64,000 nt of DNA from positions 67,186 through 131,185 of the forward strand of contig CAVTFG010000013.1 in assembly GCA_963734015.1 (NCBI GenBank), in the 5' to 3' direction. Below are positions 34,660 to 42,813 of this stretch, piece by piece; positions within the stretch are counted from its first letter, which is position 1; each line of letters begins with the position of its first letter. The stretch is from JALZKA01 sp963734015 (lineage in GTDB: Bacteria; Actinomycetota; Thermoleophilia; Solirubrobacterales; 70-9). A program made the translations under genes and the position numbers. Below the pieces are notes generated by a model, which was not told the origin of the DNA, did no database searches, and worked only from the letters and a program-made list of their open reading frames with translations.

Positions 34660-34702
34660 TTGCGCGCGCAACCTTTTTCTGTTATATTGCTTGCACACGC
34701 AA
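34660..34702 (+). promoter_or_regulatory. yceI promoter with two MarR-type operators (copy 1)
   Basis: -35 TTGCGC (34660-34665), 17-bp spacer, -10 TATATT (34683-34688). The dyad TTGCGCGCGCAA (34660-34671, a perfect palindrome) covers the -35. A second dyad, TTGCACACGCAA (34691-34702), covers the likely start site. Their centres are 31 bp apart, about three helical turns. This is a clear MarR-style control region. Confidence 0.8.
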
Positions 34703-34727
34703 GGACTATCCAAAGAGGAGACTTCAG

Positions 34728-35285
34728 ATGACCACTGCAACCCTCACCAAGCCCCTCATTCCCACCGGCACCTGGCAGGTGGACCCGGCGCACTCGAAGC
34801 TCGGCTTCGCCGTCAAGCACATGGGTGTCACCACGGTCCGCGGCGAGTTCCGCGAGTTCGAGGGCGCACTGGAGATCGGCGAGGACCTGACAGGTTCCCG
34901 GGTGCACGGCACCGTCAAGGCCGGCTCGGTCGACACGAACCAGGACCAGCGCGACGCCCACCTGCGCTCCGAGGACTTCTTCGGTGCGGAGGCCAACCCC
35001 GACCTGCGCTTCGAGTCCACCGGCATCGAGCAGATCGACGAGGACACGTTCCGGGTCGTCGGCAACCTGACGATGAATGGCGTCACCAACGAGCTCGAGC
35101 TCGAGGCCGAGGTCGGCGGGACCGAGATCGGCTCGCAGGGCGAGGAGCGCGTCGGCCTGGAGGCCACGGGCCAGCTCTCCCGCAAGGACTACGAGATGAA
35201 GTTCAACGCGGCCCTCGGCAGCGGCAACGCCGTCGTCGCCGACAAGGTGAAGCTGATCCTCGACATCGCGGCCGTCAAGTCCTGA
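34728..35285 (+). CDS. YceI family protein (copy 1)
   Basis: A 185-aa lipocalin-like YceI protein: GTWQVDPAHSKLGFAVKHMGVTTVRGEF is the hallmark N-terminus, followed by DLTGSRVHGTVKAGSVDTNQ, RSEDFFGAEANPDLRF and TMNGVTNELELEAEV. Relatives bind polyisoprenoids or other lipids. There is no signal peptide, so it is cytoplasmic. AAGAGGAG precedes the ATG. It is controlled by the divergent MarR gene through two dyads. Its 3' end overlaps the convergent DUF192 gene by 11 bp. Copy 2 differs by Gln12 to His. Confidence 0.93.
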   Translation: MTTATLTKPLIPTGTWQVDPAHSKLGFAVKHMGVTTVRGEFREFEGALEIGEDLTGSRVHGTVKAGSVDTNQDQRDAHLRSEDFFGAEANPDLRFESTGIEQIDEDTFRVVGNLTMNGVTNELELEAEVGGTEIGSQGEERVGLEATGQLSRKDYEMKFNAALGSGNAVVADKVKLILDIAAVKS

Positions 35286-35688
35286 TCTCGAAGCGGCCGC
35301 CGGGCACCACGCCCAGCCTCACGGCATCGCCCGGCGGCAGCTCGAGTGCAGCGGTCCGGTCGCGCCCCGGCGCGGCCGGGGCGCGCAGCAGCCGGCGGCG
35401 CCCGACCCCGGCATCCACGGCCAACACGGACCCGTTGCCGTCCGGGGCGAAGTCGAGCCAGACGACATCGATCTCCGCCCGCATCCCCATCGTGTGCAGT
35501 GACCGGCAGCGCGGGAACAGCAGCGGCACCACATCCCCCGGCGCAAGTCCGGCCAGCCCGCGCAGCCGCAGCCCGAACCGCTCGGCCACCACCGCCTCGA
35601 TCGACGCATCGCCGGAGCGAAGAACGGCCCGCGGGGCGCCGCGAAATCGCGGTGCGACCTCGGCCGGGAGCGTCCGGGCCACCGTCAC
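35275..35688 (-). CDS. DUF192 family protein (copy 1)
   Basis: A 137-aa protein matching DUF192: APRAVLRSGDASIEAVVAERF, then LLFPRCRSLHTMGMRAEIDVVWLD (the conserved C-x-S-[LI]-H-T-x-x-M-x-x-x-[IL]-D core) and AVDAGVGRRRLLRAP. The biochemical function of the family is unknown. The GTG start overlaps the stop of the helicase gene (GTGA), so it is coupled to it. In copy 2 the same position is TTG. Confidence 0.82.
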   Translation of the reverse strand: MTVARTLPAEVAPRFRGAPRAVLRSGDASIEAVVAERFGLRLRGLAGLAPGDVVPLLFPRCRSLHTMGMRAEIDVVWLDFAPDGNGSVLAVDAGVGRRRLLRAPAAPGRDRTAALELPPGDAVRLGVVPGGRFEIRT

Positions 35689-38003
35689 CGGGTGAGCACG
35701 CCCCCCATCAGCTCGATCGCGCCCGCCTTGTGGAGCGGGTCGTTCAGATTGCCGCACTTCGGGCTCTGCACGCACGAGGGACAGCCGGCCTCGCATGGAC
35801 ACTCCGACACCAGTCGCAGCGCGTCGCCGACCAGCCGCCCGAAGCCATCGAAGCCGCGGCGCGCGATGCCCACGCCGCCCGGGTGGCCGTCGTAGATGAA
35901 GATCGTGGGCCGGCCCGTCTGGAAGTGGACGTTGGTCGAGAGCCCGCCGATGTCCCAGCGGTCGCACATCGCGAGCAGAGGCAGGACCGCGATCTGCGAA
36001 TGCTCCGCGGCGTGGAGCGCTCCGAGCTGCACCTCCGGCGGCAGCGCGCCCGGGCCGGCGAGCTCGTCGGGCAGCACGTACCAGAGCGCCTGGGTCGGGA
36101 AGTTCTGCTCGGGCAGTTCGAGTGCCGTGAGATCGATCACCTCGTGGTCGGAGAGACGCTTGCGCTGGTAGGCGATCACCTGCTCGCTCACGGACACGTC
36201 GCCGAAGTAGAGATCGACGCCGGGATGAATGCCCTCCGCCGAGGCTCCCTCGCCCAACGCCTCGATGAAGACGTTCGTCTCCTTCTTCGGCTGCGTGTAC
36301 CAGTCGCCGTCGAAGGGCTCGACGATCGCCCGGCGCATCTCGACGTCGAGCTCGCGCACCTCGTACGACTGCCCCATGTGGAGGTAGACGGCGCCCGGGT
36401 GGACGGTGCCGAACGCCCGCTCCGCCTCGACGGTCCCCAGCATCTCGCCGGAGCTCACATCCACCACGGCGACCGAGTCGAGCGAGGCGGAGCGCAGCGA
36501 GATCTCGCCCGCCGGGTAGCCCGGTCCCCGCGGGAGGTAGCGCTGGTCCGAGCTTCGCCGCAGCGCACCCGCCCCGACCAGCTCGTCCGCACGCTCGCGC
36601 CAGTGCGAACCGAGGATGCGGTCGTCGTCGCCGCCCGGCTGCGAGTCCGATCCGCCGAGCGGCGCCTCGTAGGCGGCCGCCAGCACGTGGGGGCCATGGA
36701 TCCGCTCGTTCTCGTGATCGAGGATCGCCGCCTCGACCGGGCGGTCGAGGAACTCGTCCGGGTGGCGGCAGAAGAACTGGTCGAGGGCGTCGTCGCCGGC
36801 GATGTAGACGGCCAACCCCTCGCTGCGCCGGCCCGCCCTCCCCCACATCTGGCGCAGGCTGGCCACCGTGCCCGGGAAAGTCACGCAGATCGAGGCGTCG
36901 AGCTCGCCGATGTCGATGCCCAGCTCCAGGGCGTCGGTCGCGACGACGCCGAGGAGGTCGCCGGCCGCCAGGCGAGCCTCGATCTCCCGGCGCTGCTGCG
37001 GCGTGTAGCCGGCGCGGTACGGGGCGATCCGAGCCGCGAGGTCGGCCTGGCCTCGCTCCTCCAGCCGCATCCGGGCGAACCGCTGGATCAGCTCGATGCC
37101 CTTGCGCGACCTGAGGAAGCAGATCGTCCGCATGCCCTCGGAGACGAGGTCGGCGAGCAGCTCGGCGCCCTCGGAGAGCGGCGAGCGGCGCCGCTGCGTG
37201 CGTTCCTCGATCAGCGGCGGGTTCCACATGACTATCCGCCGGCCGGCGCGGGGAGCCGTGTCGGAATCAACGACGGCGACCGGCTCGCCCACAAGCCGCT
37301 CGGCCAACTCGCCCGGGTTGGCGATCGTGGCCGAGGCCATCATGAACCTCGGGTTGGCCCGGTAGAGACGGCAGGTCCGCTCCAGCCTGCGCAACACGTT
37401 CGCCACGTGCGAGCCGAAGACGCCCCGGTACGTGTGGGCCTCGTCGACCACCACCCACTCCAGGTTGGTCAGGAAGTCGCCCCAGCCCTTGTGGTGGGGC
37501 AGCACGCCCATGCTGAGCATGTCCGGGTTGGTGAGGATCAGGTTCGAGCGGCGGCGGAGCCCCGGACGGTCCTCGCGCGGGGTGTCGCCGTCGTAGATCG
37601 CATGGCGCAGGTAGGGCAGCCCGAGCTCGGACAGCTTCCGCGCCTGGTCCTGGGCCAGTGCCTTCGTCGGGTAGAGGTAGAGCGCCCGCGCCTTCGGGTC
37701 GATCGCCAGCCGCTCCAGCACCGGCAGGTTGAACGAGAGCGACTTTCCCGAGGCGGTGCCCGACGTGACGATCACGTTGCCCTGGCCGGCCTCGCCGAGC
37801 GCCTCGTTCTGGTGGCCGTAGAGGCCGTCGATCCCGGCGCCGCGGAGGCCGTGCGCGAGCGCTTCCGGGAGGTCGTTCGGCAGGGGGACCCGGACCGCCT
37901 CGCGCGGCGGGTCGAACGACGTCGCCACCAGGCGCCCGTCGTCGGCGCCGTTCGCGATGACGTTGCGCCAGGCCCTGTCGATCGAAGGGGTGGCCGTGCT
38001 CAC
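35685..38003 (-). CDS. DEAD/DEAH-box helicase with DUF1998 domain, YprA/MrfA-like (copy 1)
   Basis: A 772-aa superfamily 2 helicase: motif I VTSGTASGKSLSFNLP, motif II DEAH (WVVVDEAHTYRG), motif III SATI (MASATIANP), QMWGRAGRRSEG (motif VI). The C-terminal DUF1998-type domain ends with a four-Cys cluster (CPCEAGCPSCVQSPKCGN). It matches MrfA/YprA, a 3'-5' DNA helicase for mitomycin-type damage repair in Bacillus. The GTG start overlaps the folP stop (GTGA). It lies in a coupled run folP-helicase-DUF192. Confidence 0.92.
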   Translation of the reverse strand: MSTATPSIDRAWRNVIANGADDGRLVATSFDPPREAVRVPLPNDLPEALAHGLRGAGIDGLYGHQNEALGEAGQGNVIVTSGTASGKSLSFNLPVLERLAIDPKARALYLYPTKALAQDQARKLSELGLPYLRHAIYDGDTPREDRPGLRRRSNLILTNPDMLSMGVLPHHKGWGDFLTNLEWVVVDEAHTYRGVFGSHVANVLRRLERTCRLYRANPRFMMASATIANPGELAERLVGEPVAVVDSDTAPRAGRRIVMWNPPLIEERTQRRRSPLSEGAELLADLVSEGMRTICFLRSRKGIELIQRFARMRLEERGQADLAARIAPYRAGYTPQQRREIEARLAAGDLLGVVATDALELGIDIGELDASICVTFPGTVASLRQMWGRAGRRSEGLAVYIAGDDALDQFFCRHPDEFLDRPVEAAILDHENERIHGPHVLAAAYEAPLGGSDSQPGGDDDRILGSHWRERADELVGAGALRRSSDQRYLPRGPGYPAGEISLRSASLDSVAVVDVSSGEMLGTVEAERAFGTVHPGAVYLHMGQSYEVRELDVEMRRAIVEPFDGDWYTQPKKETNVFIEALGEGASAEGIHPGVDLYFGDVSVSEQVIAYQRKRLSDHEVIDLTALELPEQNFPTQALWYVLPDELAGPGALPPEVQLGALHAAEHSQIAVLPLLAMCDRWDIGGLSTNVHFQTGRPTIFIYDGHPGGVGIARRGFDGFGRLVGDALRLVSECPCEAGCPSCVQSPKCGNLNDPLHKAGAIELMGGVLTR

Positions 38004-38845
38004 GCGGAATCCGCGATCGCGTACGCGACCCGCATCGCGTCGAGTGCCTCGGCGTCGTGGAGGCGCAGGATCTCCACCCCCTCCACCGTTGCCAGCGTCG
38101 CGGCCGCGGCGGTGGCCGGCCCCCGTTCGTCCGCTCCGATGCGACCTTCCCAGGAGCCCGCAACGAGAGCGCCGAGGAAATCCTTCCGCGAGATCGCGGC
38201 GAACAGCGGGCGGCCGAGCGAGCGCAGCTCTCCGAGCCGGCGCAGCAGCTCGACGTTGTCGTCGACGCCCTTGTCGAAGTCCGGGCCTGGATCGAGCGCG
38301 ATCGCGTCCTCCGCCACACCCGCGGCCAGGGCCGCCTCGATCCGCTCGGAAAACCACGTGAGTTGGTGCGCCACGACGTCGTCGTAGCGCGGGGGCGTCC
38401 GGTCCTCGCGCGGCGGGCCCTCGATGTGCATGAGGACGTAGCCGCAGCCGGCCTCGGCGACGAGCGCGAACATCTCGTCCGAGCCCCCGGAGATGTCGTT
38501 GATCGCCGCAGCGCCGGCGTCGAGCGCCGCCCGCGCGACCTCGACCGAGAAGGTGTCCGCCAGGACGGGCACCCCCGCTTTCTCGACCAGCCCGGCGATC
38601 GCAGGTGCGAGCCTTGCCGCCTCGTCGGCGGGATCGACCGGCGGCCCGCTGCGCGCCGCGACGGCCCCGACGTCGAGCAGGTCGAAGCCCTCTGAAACCA
38701 GGCGCTGTCCGTCCGCGACCGCCTGCTCCGGGGTGAAACTCCTCGCGCCCGAATAGAACGAGTCGGCCGTCACGTTCACCACGCCCGCCGCCAAGGGCGG
38801 GGGAAAGCTCAGCTCGAGGCCGTCACCTAGCCGCCAGTCACCCAC
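38000..38845 (-). CDS. folP: Dihydropteroate synthase-like protein with altered pABA loop (copy 1)
   Basis: A 281-aa TIM-barrel of the DHPS family: GVVNVTADSFYSGAR (usually NVTPDSFSDGG), INDISGG, VLMHIEGPP, the Asp-Pro-Gly-Pro-Asp-Phe-Asp-Lys loop, AISRKDFLGAL (SRK-x-[FL]-x-G) and LRLHDAEALDAMRV. The usual loop 2, GGESTRPG, is DVGAVAARSGPP here, lacking the Thr-Arg of that loop. It may be a true folate enzyme with a changed loop or a DHPS-like paralogue. The GTG at 38845 starts at VGDWRLGDG, 21 nt from the divergent HAD gene. Confidence 0.8.
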   Translation of the reverse strand: MGDWRLGDGLELSFPPPLAAGVVNVTADSFYSGARSFTPEQAVADGQRLVSEGFDLLDVGAVAARSGPPVDPADEAARLAPAIAGLVEKAGVPVLADTFSVEVARAALDAGAAAINDISGGSDEMFALVAEAGCGYVLMHIEGPPREDRTPPRYDDVVAHQLTWFSERIEAALAAGVAEDAIALDPGPDFDKGVDDNVELLRRLGELRSLGRPLFAAISRKDFLGALVAGSWEGRIGADERGPATAAAATLATVEGVEILRLHDAEALDAMRVAYAIADSA

Positions 38846-38866
38846 GCCGACTACCGTAGCCCCCTC

Positions 38867-39700
38867 ATGAGCCTGCGCTGCGTCTACACCGACCTCGACG
38901 GAACCCTCCTCGGGCCGCTCGGTTCTCTGTTCCGCGACCCGGACGGGAACTTCTCGCTCAAGCAGGCGCGCGCGCTCGAAGCCTGCCACCGGGCGGACGT
39001 GGAGGTCGTGATCATGTCGGGCCGTCGGGAGGCGCAGGTGATGGCCGACGCCCGCCTGCTCGGGCAGACCTCGTACATCTACGAGGCCGGCTGCGCGATG
39101 GTGATCGACGGGGAGCGCACCTACCTGACCGGCGACTGGCAGCCGGACGAGAACGGCACGCCGGCCGAGAAGATGATGGAAGCAGGGATCCCGGACCTGC
39201 TGTTCGAGCGGTTCGGCCCGAGGCTGGAGTGGCACGCGCCGTGGCACACGGGGCGCGAGCTCTCGCTTCTGATACGCGGCAAGGTGGACGTCGACGAGGC
39301 CAACGCGCTGATCGCCGAGAACGGTCACGAGGACCTCCGCTTCCTCGACAACGGGGCGATCGGGCGGCCCATGGACGCCATCGAGGGCCGCACGCACGCG
39401 TATCACCTCGTCCCGGGCGGAGCGAGCAAGGCGAAGGGCGTCGAGGCCCACCGCCGCGTGCGGGGCTACGAGCCGGAGGACTGCATCGCGATCGGCGACT
39501 CGATCGAGGACCTGGAGGCGTCCGCCTCGGTCGGGCGGTTCTTCGTGGTCGCGAACGGCCCGGAGCACGACGAGGACCTGCGCGAGGCGCTGCCACGCTT
39601 CGCCAACGCCGCGGTCACCGAGGGCGCGATGGGCGAGGGCTTCTACGAGGCCGTCATGACAGGACCGGCCGCCGGGCGCGTTTCCCGTGAGTCGCGCTGA
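38867..39700 (+). CDS. HAD-superfamily (Cof/SPP-like) phosphatase, hybrid 3' end (copy 1)
   Basis: A 277-aa HAD-IIB phosphatase: YTDLDGTLLGPLGS (motif I), VVIMSGRREAQV (motif II), SKAKGVEAHRRV (motif III Lys region) and CIAIGDSIEDLEAS (motif IV). It resembles mannosyl-3-phosphoglycerate or sucrose-phosphate phosphatases; substrate unknown. The last 14 residues (MTGPAAGRVSRESR) come from the 62-bp junction; the intact copy 2 ends VSTLVGA. So this copy is the one truncated and re-extended by the duplication. Confidence 0.87.
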   Translation: MSLRCVYTDLDGTLLGPLGSLFRDPDGNFSLKQARALEACHRADVEVVIMSGRREAQVMADARLLGQTSYIYEAGCAMVIDGERTYLTGDWQPDENGTPAEKMMEAGIPDLLFERFGPRLEWHAPWHTGRELSLLIRGKVDVDEANALIAENGHEDLRFLDNGAIGRPMDAIEGRTHAYHLVPGGASKAKGVEAHRRVRGYEPEDCIAIGDSIEDLEASASVGRFFVVANGPEHDEDLREALPRFANAAVTEGAMGEGFYEAVMTGPAAGRVSRESR

Positions 39701-39717
39701 CGCAGCGGGCTGCTCTA
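39656..39717. other. 62-bp junction between the two repeat units
   Basis: This sequence matches neither the left flank of copy 1 (before 32593) nor the right flank of copy 2 (after 46780) by eye. A simple unequal crossover would have left one of those flanks here. It supplies a new stop for the HAD gene (TGA at 39698-39700). Confidence 0.8.
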
Positions 39718-39788
39718 CTGGCACGGGCTCGTATCGCCTACCAGAAACCAGGTATGGTCCTCGTAGACGCGACGGGCTTGGAGGTCCT

Positions 39789-41258
39789 ATGCAACGGGGA
39801 GTGGCAGGAGCCGGCAGTCGGGTTGACGCTGCGGCTCTTCCAGAGGCCCGCTCGGTTGAGACCGCTTCTCGTCCAAAGCGCACCGAGCCGGCCCGGCTTG
39901 GAGGTCTGGCGAACCGTCAACGTCCTGACTTCGGCCCCCGGCCGACCGGGCTGTTCTTTGGCGCCTTCACACTCACTATCGCGTGGGTCGCGCTCGCGGT
40001 CTACCTCTCGGATCCATGGCGTTCGGATCTCGAGGACGCGATCGGCCCGATCGCCGCGTGGTTGATCCCGACCCTGCTCGCCTACATCCCCTCGCTGATC
40101 ATCGGGTTCCTGGCCTTCACCCTGATCCTGAGCCCATACCGGTTCCCGGTGTTGGCGCCGCCCAAGGGAAACTGGCCGGAAGGCGAGTGGCCGCCGGTCA
40201 CGATCGTGATCGCAGCGTGGAACGAGGAGGATGGGATCGCTGCGACGGTGGAGCGGATCGGAGGCCTCGCCTACCCCGGCCCGATGGAGGTCGTCCTGGC
40301 GGACAACAACTCGACCGACCGGACGGCGGAGCTCGCCCAGCAGGAGGCGCAGCGGCACGGTCTTCGCTATCGCCGCGTTTTCGAGGCCGAGCAGGGCAAG
40401 TACCGGGCGCTGAACGCCGCCCTGGCCACAATCAGCACGCCTCTCGTCGTCAGCGTCGACGCCGACACTCATCTGCACCGTGACTCGCTTCGTTATCTGA
40501 TCGCTCGCGTCGCGGGCCGCCCGCAGGATCAGCACACTTGCGCCTGCGCGGGCGCCCTGGTCGTGGCCAACCCGACCACCAACCTGCTGACGAGGATGCA
40601 GGGCTGGGACTACCGACTCGGCATCAACGGGATCAAGCGGATGCAGTCGGCCTACAACAGCGCGCTCGTGGCGCAGGGTGCGTTCTCGGCGTATTGGACC
40701 GAGGACCTTCGCGCGGTCGGCGGATGGCCGGATGCGATCGGCGAGGACATCGTTCTCACCTGGACCCTGATGAACGAACGCGGGATCGTCGGGTACGAGC
40801 CGATCGCCGTTGGCTTCACGTTCGTGCCCGAGCGGGTTCGCCGGTTCTTGAACCAGCGCTCGCGCTGGGCCCGGGGCATGGTCGAGGGAATCCGGACCAA
40901 CCCGCCCCAGAGGCAGCCGCGGGTCTTGACGAAGTTCGTCGCCGGGATCGACTACCTGGTGCCGCTGCTCGACATCGGCTACATGTTCTTCTGGGTGCCC
41001 GGTGTGATCCTGTTCGCCTTCGGCTACCCGCTGCTCGTCTCGTGGTGGTCGATGCTGGTGATTCCGATAACCCTCGTCATCTACGGCCTGCTGAGGCGGT
41101 GGCAGGAGCGGTGGGTCTTCAGCCGCCTGGGGATCGTCGTCGACCGGGACACGCGGGGCTTCCTCGGCTACCTGTTCGCCTACCAGGCGCTGACCTCGGC
41201 GGCCGCGCTTCGCGGATATGCCCAGGCCATTGTCGGGGCCACTCGGCGCTGGCGCTGA
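39789..41258 (+). CDS. Family 2 glycosyltransferase, membrane-bound (copy 2)
   Basis: A 489-aa near-identical copy of the 32664 gene, with the same GGAGG ribosome-binding site and catalytic motifs. The one visible protein change is in the second membrane segment region (DLEALIGP becomes DLEDAIGP). The upstream sequence beyond 71 bp is different, so any promoter further out than that is not shared with copy 1. Whether both copies are expressed is unknown. Confidence 0.9.
   Translation: MQRGVAGAGSRVDAAALPEARSVETASRPKRTEPARLGGLANRQRPDFGPRPTGLFFGAFTLTIAWVALAVYLSDPWRSDLEDAIGPIAAWLIPTLLAYIPSLIIGFLAFTLILSPYRFPVLAPPKGNWPEGEWPPVTIVIAAWNEEDGIAATVERIGGLAYPGPMEVVLADNNSTDRTAELAQQEAQRHGLRYRRVFEAEQGKYRALNAALATISTPLVVSVDADTHLHRDSLRYLIARVAGRPQDQHTCACAGALVVANPTTNLLTRMQGWDYRLGINGIKRMQSAYNSALVAQGAFSAYWTEDLRAVGGWPDAIGEDIVLTWTLMNERGIVGYEPIAVGFTFVPERVRRFLNQRSRWARGMVEGIRTNPPQRQPRVLTKFVAGIDYLVPLLDIGYMFFWVPGVILFAFGYPLLVSWWSMLVIPITLVIYGLLRRWQERWVFSRLGIVVDRDTRGFLGYLFAYQALTSAAALRGYAQAIVGATRRWR
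39863..39880 (-). repeat. GGACGAG hairpin element, antisense in the glycosyltransferase 5' region (copy 2)
   Basis: Identical to 32738-32755, carried along with the duplication. Confidence 0.65.
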
Positions 41259-41288
41259 ACGCGCCGGTGGACCGTTTCCACCAAGGGG

Positions 41289-41762
41289 TCAGGGTCGCTC
41301 GTCCGGGACAAGACGGCCCAGGAGCTCGCCCAGCGTCGCGATCTCCTCGTCCGAGAAGTGGTCGAGGAAGCGCTCCTGGATCCCGGCCACGTGCGTGGCA
41401 CGGAGGCGCTTGAAGAGCCGGCGACCTGCCGGCGTCAGCCGTGTTTCGACATTGCGGGCGTCATTCGCGCCGCGGCTGCGCCGGACCAGTCCCCCTCGCT
41501 CGAGCCGGTCGATCCGGCGGGTGAGGCCGCTCGGGCTGAGCACCACCGCCTCGGCGAGATCACACATTCGAAGTCCCTCGGGCGCCCGGGCCAGCTGGAT
41601 CAGCACGTCGTAGTCGCCGATGCTGAAGTTGTGCTCCCGGCGCAGATCGTCGTCCAAGGCGGCCATCAGCCGCGAGTTGGCGAGTACGAAGCTCCTCCAG
41701 GCCGCCAGGCCGGGGATCGCCTCATCGGAGAGCTTCGGAGCCTGTTTCGCACTGCTTGCCAC
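41289..41762 (-). CDS. MarR-family transcriptional regulator (copy 2)
   Basis: A 157-aa copy of the 34164 gene with two residue changes near the N-terminus (Thr4 to Ser, Leu33 to Met); the DNA-binding helices are the same. Since both operators are also identical, the two MarR proteins should cross-regulate both yceI copies and could form mixed dimers. Confidence 0.92.
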   Translation of the reverse strand: MASSAKQAPKLSDEAIPGLAAWRSFVLANSRLMAALDDDLRREHNFSIGDYDVLIQLARAPEGLRMCDLAEAVVLSPSGLTRRIDRLERGGLVRRSRGANDARNVETRLTPAGRRLFKRLRATHVAGIQERFLDHFSDEEIATLGELLGRLVPDERP

Positions 41763-41784
41763 GAGACGGAGTCTAGCGGGTTAC

Positions 41785-41827
41785 TTGCGCGCGCAACCTT
41801 TTTCTGTTATATTGCTTGCACACGCAA
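41785..41827 (+). promoter_or_regulatory. yceI promoter with two MarR-type operators (copy 2)
   Basis: TTGCGCGCGCAA (41785-41796) over the -35 and TTGCACACGCAA (41816-41827) over the start, with -10 TATATT between. Identical to copy 1. Confidence 0.8.
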
Positions 41828-41852
41828 GGACTATCCAAAGAGGAGACTTCAG

Positions 41853-42410
41853 ATGACCACCGCAACCCTCACCAAGCCCCTCATTCCCACCGGCACCTGG
41901 CACGTGGACCCGGCGCACTCGAAGCTCGGCTTCGCCGTAAAGCACATGGGTGTCACCACGGTCCGCGGCGAGTTCCGCGAGTTCGAGGGCGCACTGGAGA
42001 TCGGCGAGGACCTGACAGGTTCCCGGGTGCACGGCACCGTCAAGGCCGGCTCGGTCGACACGAACCAGGACCAGCGCGACGCCCACCTGCGCTCCGAGGA
42101 CTTCTTCGGTGCGGAGGCCAACCCCGACCTGCGCTTCGAGTCCACCGGCATCGAGCAGATCGACGAGGACACGTTCCGGGTCGTCGGCAACCTGACGATG
42201 AACGGCGTCACCAACGAGCTCGAGCTCGAGGCCGAGGTCGGCGGGACCGAGATCGGCTCGCAGGGCGAGGAGCGCGTCGGCCTGGAGGCCACGGGCCAGC
42301 TCTCCCGCAAGGACTACGAGATGAAGTTCAACGCGGCCCTCGGCAGCGGCAACGCCGTCGTCGCCGACAAGGTGAAGCTGATCCTCGACATCGCGGCCGT
42401 CAAGTCCTGA
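41853..42410 (+). CDS. YceI family protein (copy 2)
   Basis: A 185-aa protein, identical to copy 1 except for His instead of Gln in GTW(H)VDPAHS; three further base changes are silent. Same ribosome-binding site, same operators, same 11-bp overlap with the DUF192 gene. Confidence 0.93.
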   Translation: MTTATLTKPLIPTGTWHVDPAHSKLGFAVKHMGVTTVRGEFREFEGALEIGEDLTGSRVHGTVKAGSVDTNQDQRDAHLRSEDFFGAEANPDLRFESTGIEQIDEDTFRVVGNLTMNGVTNELELEAEVGGTEIGSQGEERVGLEATGQLSRKDYEMKFNAALGSGNAVVADKVKLILDIAAVKS

Positions 42411-42813
42411 TCTCGAAGCGGCCGCCGGGCACCACGCCCAGCCTCACGGCATCGCCCGGCGGCAGCTCGAGTGCAGCGGTCCGGTCGCGCCCCGGCGCGG
42501 CCGGGGCGCGCAGAAGCCGGCGGCGCCCGACCCCGGCATCCACGGCCAACACGGACCCGTTGCCGTCCGGGGCGAAGTCGAGCCAGACGACATCGATCTC
42601 CGCCCGCATCCCCAGCGTGTGCAGTGACCGGCAGCGCGGGAACAGCAGCGGCACCACATCCCCCGGCGCAAGTCCGGCCAGCCCGCGCAGCCGCAGCCCG
42701 AACCGCTCGGCCACCACCGCCTCGATCGACGCATCGCCGGAGCGAAGAACGGCCCGCGGGGCGCCGCGAAACCGCGGTGCGACCTCGGCCGGGAGCGTCC
42801 GGGCCACGGTCAA
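42400..42813 (-). CDS. DUF192 family protein (copy 2)
   Basis: A 137-aa copy of the 35275 gene. The start codon overlapping the helicase stop is TTG here instead of GTG; a GTG two codons further in (42807) is the alternative. It also carries Met to Leu in the core (SLHTLGMRAEID) and Leu to Phe in GRRRF. The weaker start may lower its expression relative to copy 1. Confidence 0.8.
   Translation of the reverse strand: MTVARTLPAEVAPRFRGAPRAVLRSGDASIEAVVAERFGLRLRGLAGLAPGDVVPLLFPRCRSLHTLGMRAEIDVVWLDFAPDGNGSVLAVDAGVGRRRLLRAPAAPGRDRTAALELPPGDAVRLGVVPGGRFEIRT

Larger units (their letters stand above)
32593..39655. repeat. 7,063-bp tandem duplication unit, copy 1
   Basis: Every base of this unit has a counterpart 7,125 bp downstream in 39718-46780, with only scattered substitutions and no indel that I could see (all gene ends are offset by exactly 7125). 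The unit starts 71 bp before the glycosyltransferase ATG and ends inside the last codons of the HAD gene. It carries seven genes. No transposase, inverted ends or target duplication was found at its borders. Confidence 0.97.

Noticed and set aside
35346..38387. Plus-strand open frame of over 1,000 codons opposite the helicase and folP genes
   Set aside because: It mirrors the coding strand of well-supported genes, has no recognisable domain and is Arg/Ala/His-biased as expected for an antisense shadow in GC-rich DNA. The same applies to other long antisense frames, such as those opposite lhr, the penicillin acylase, groEL and sucC.
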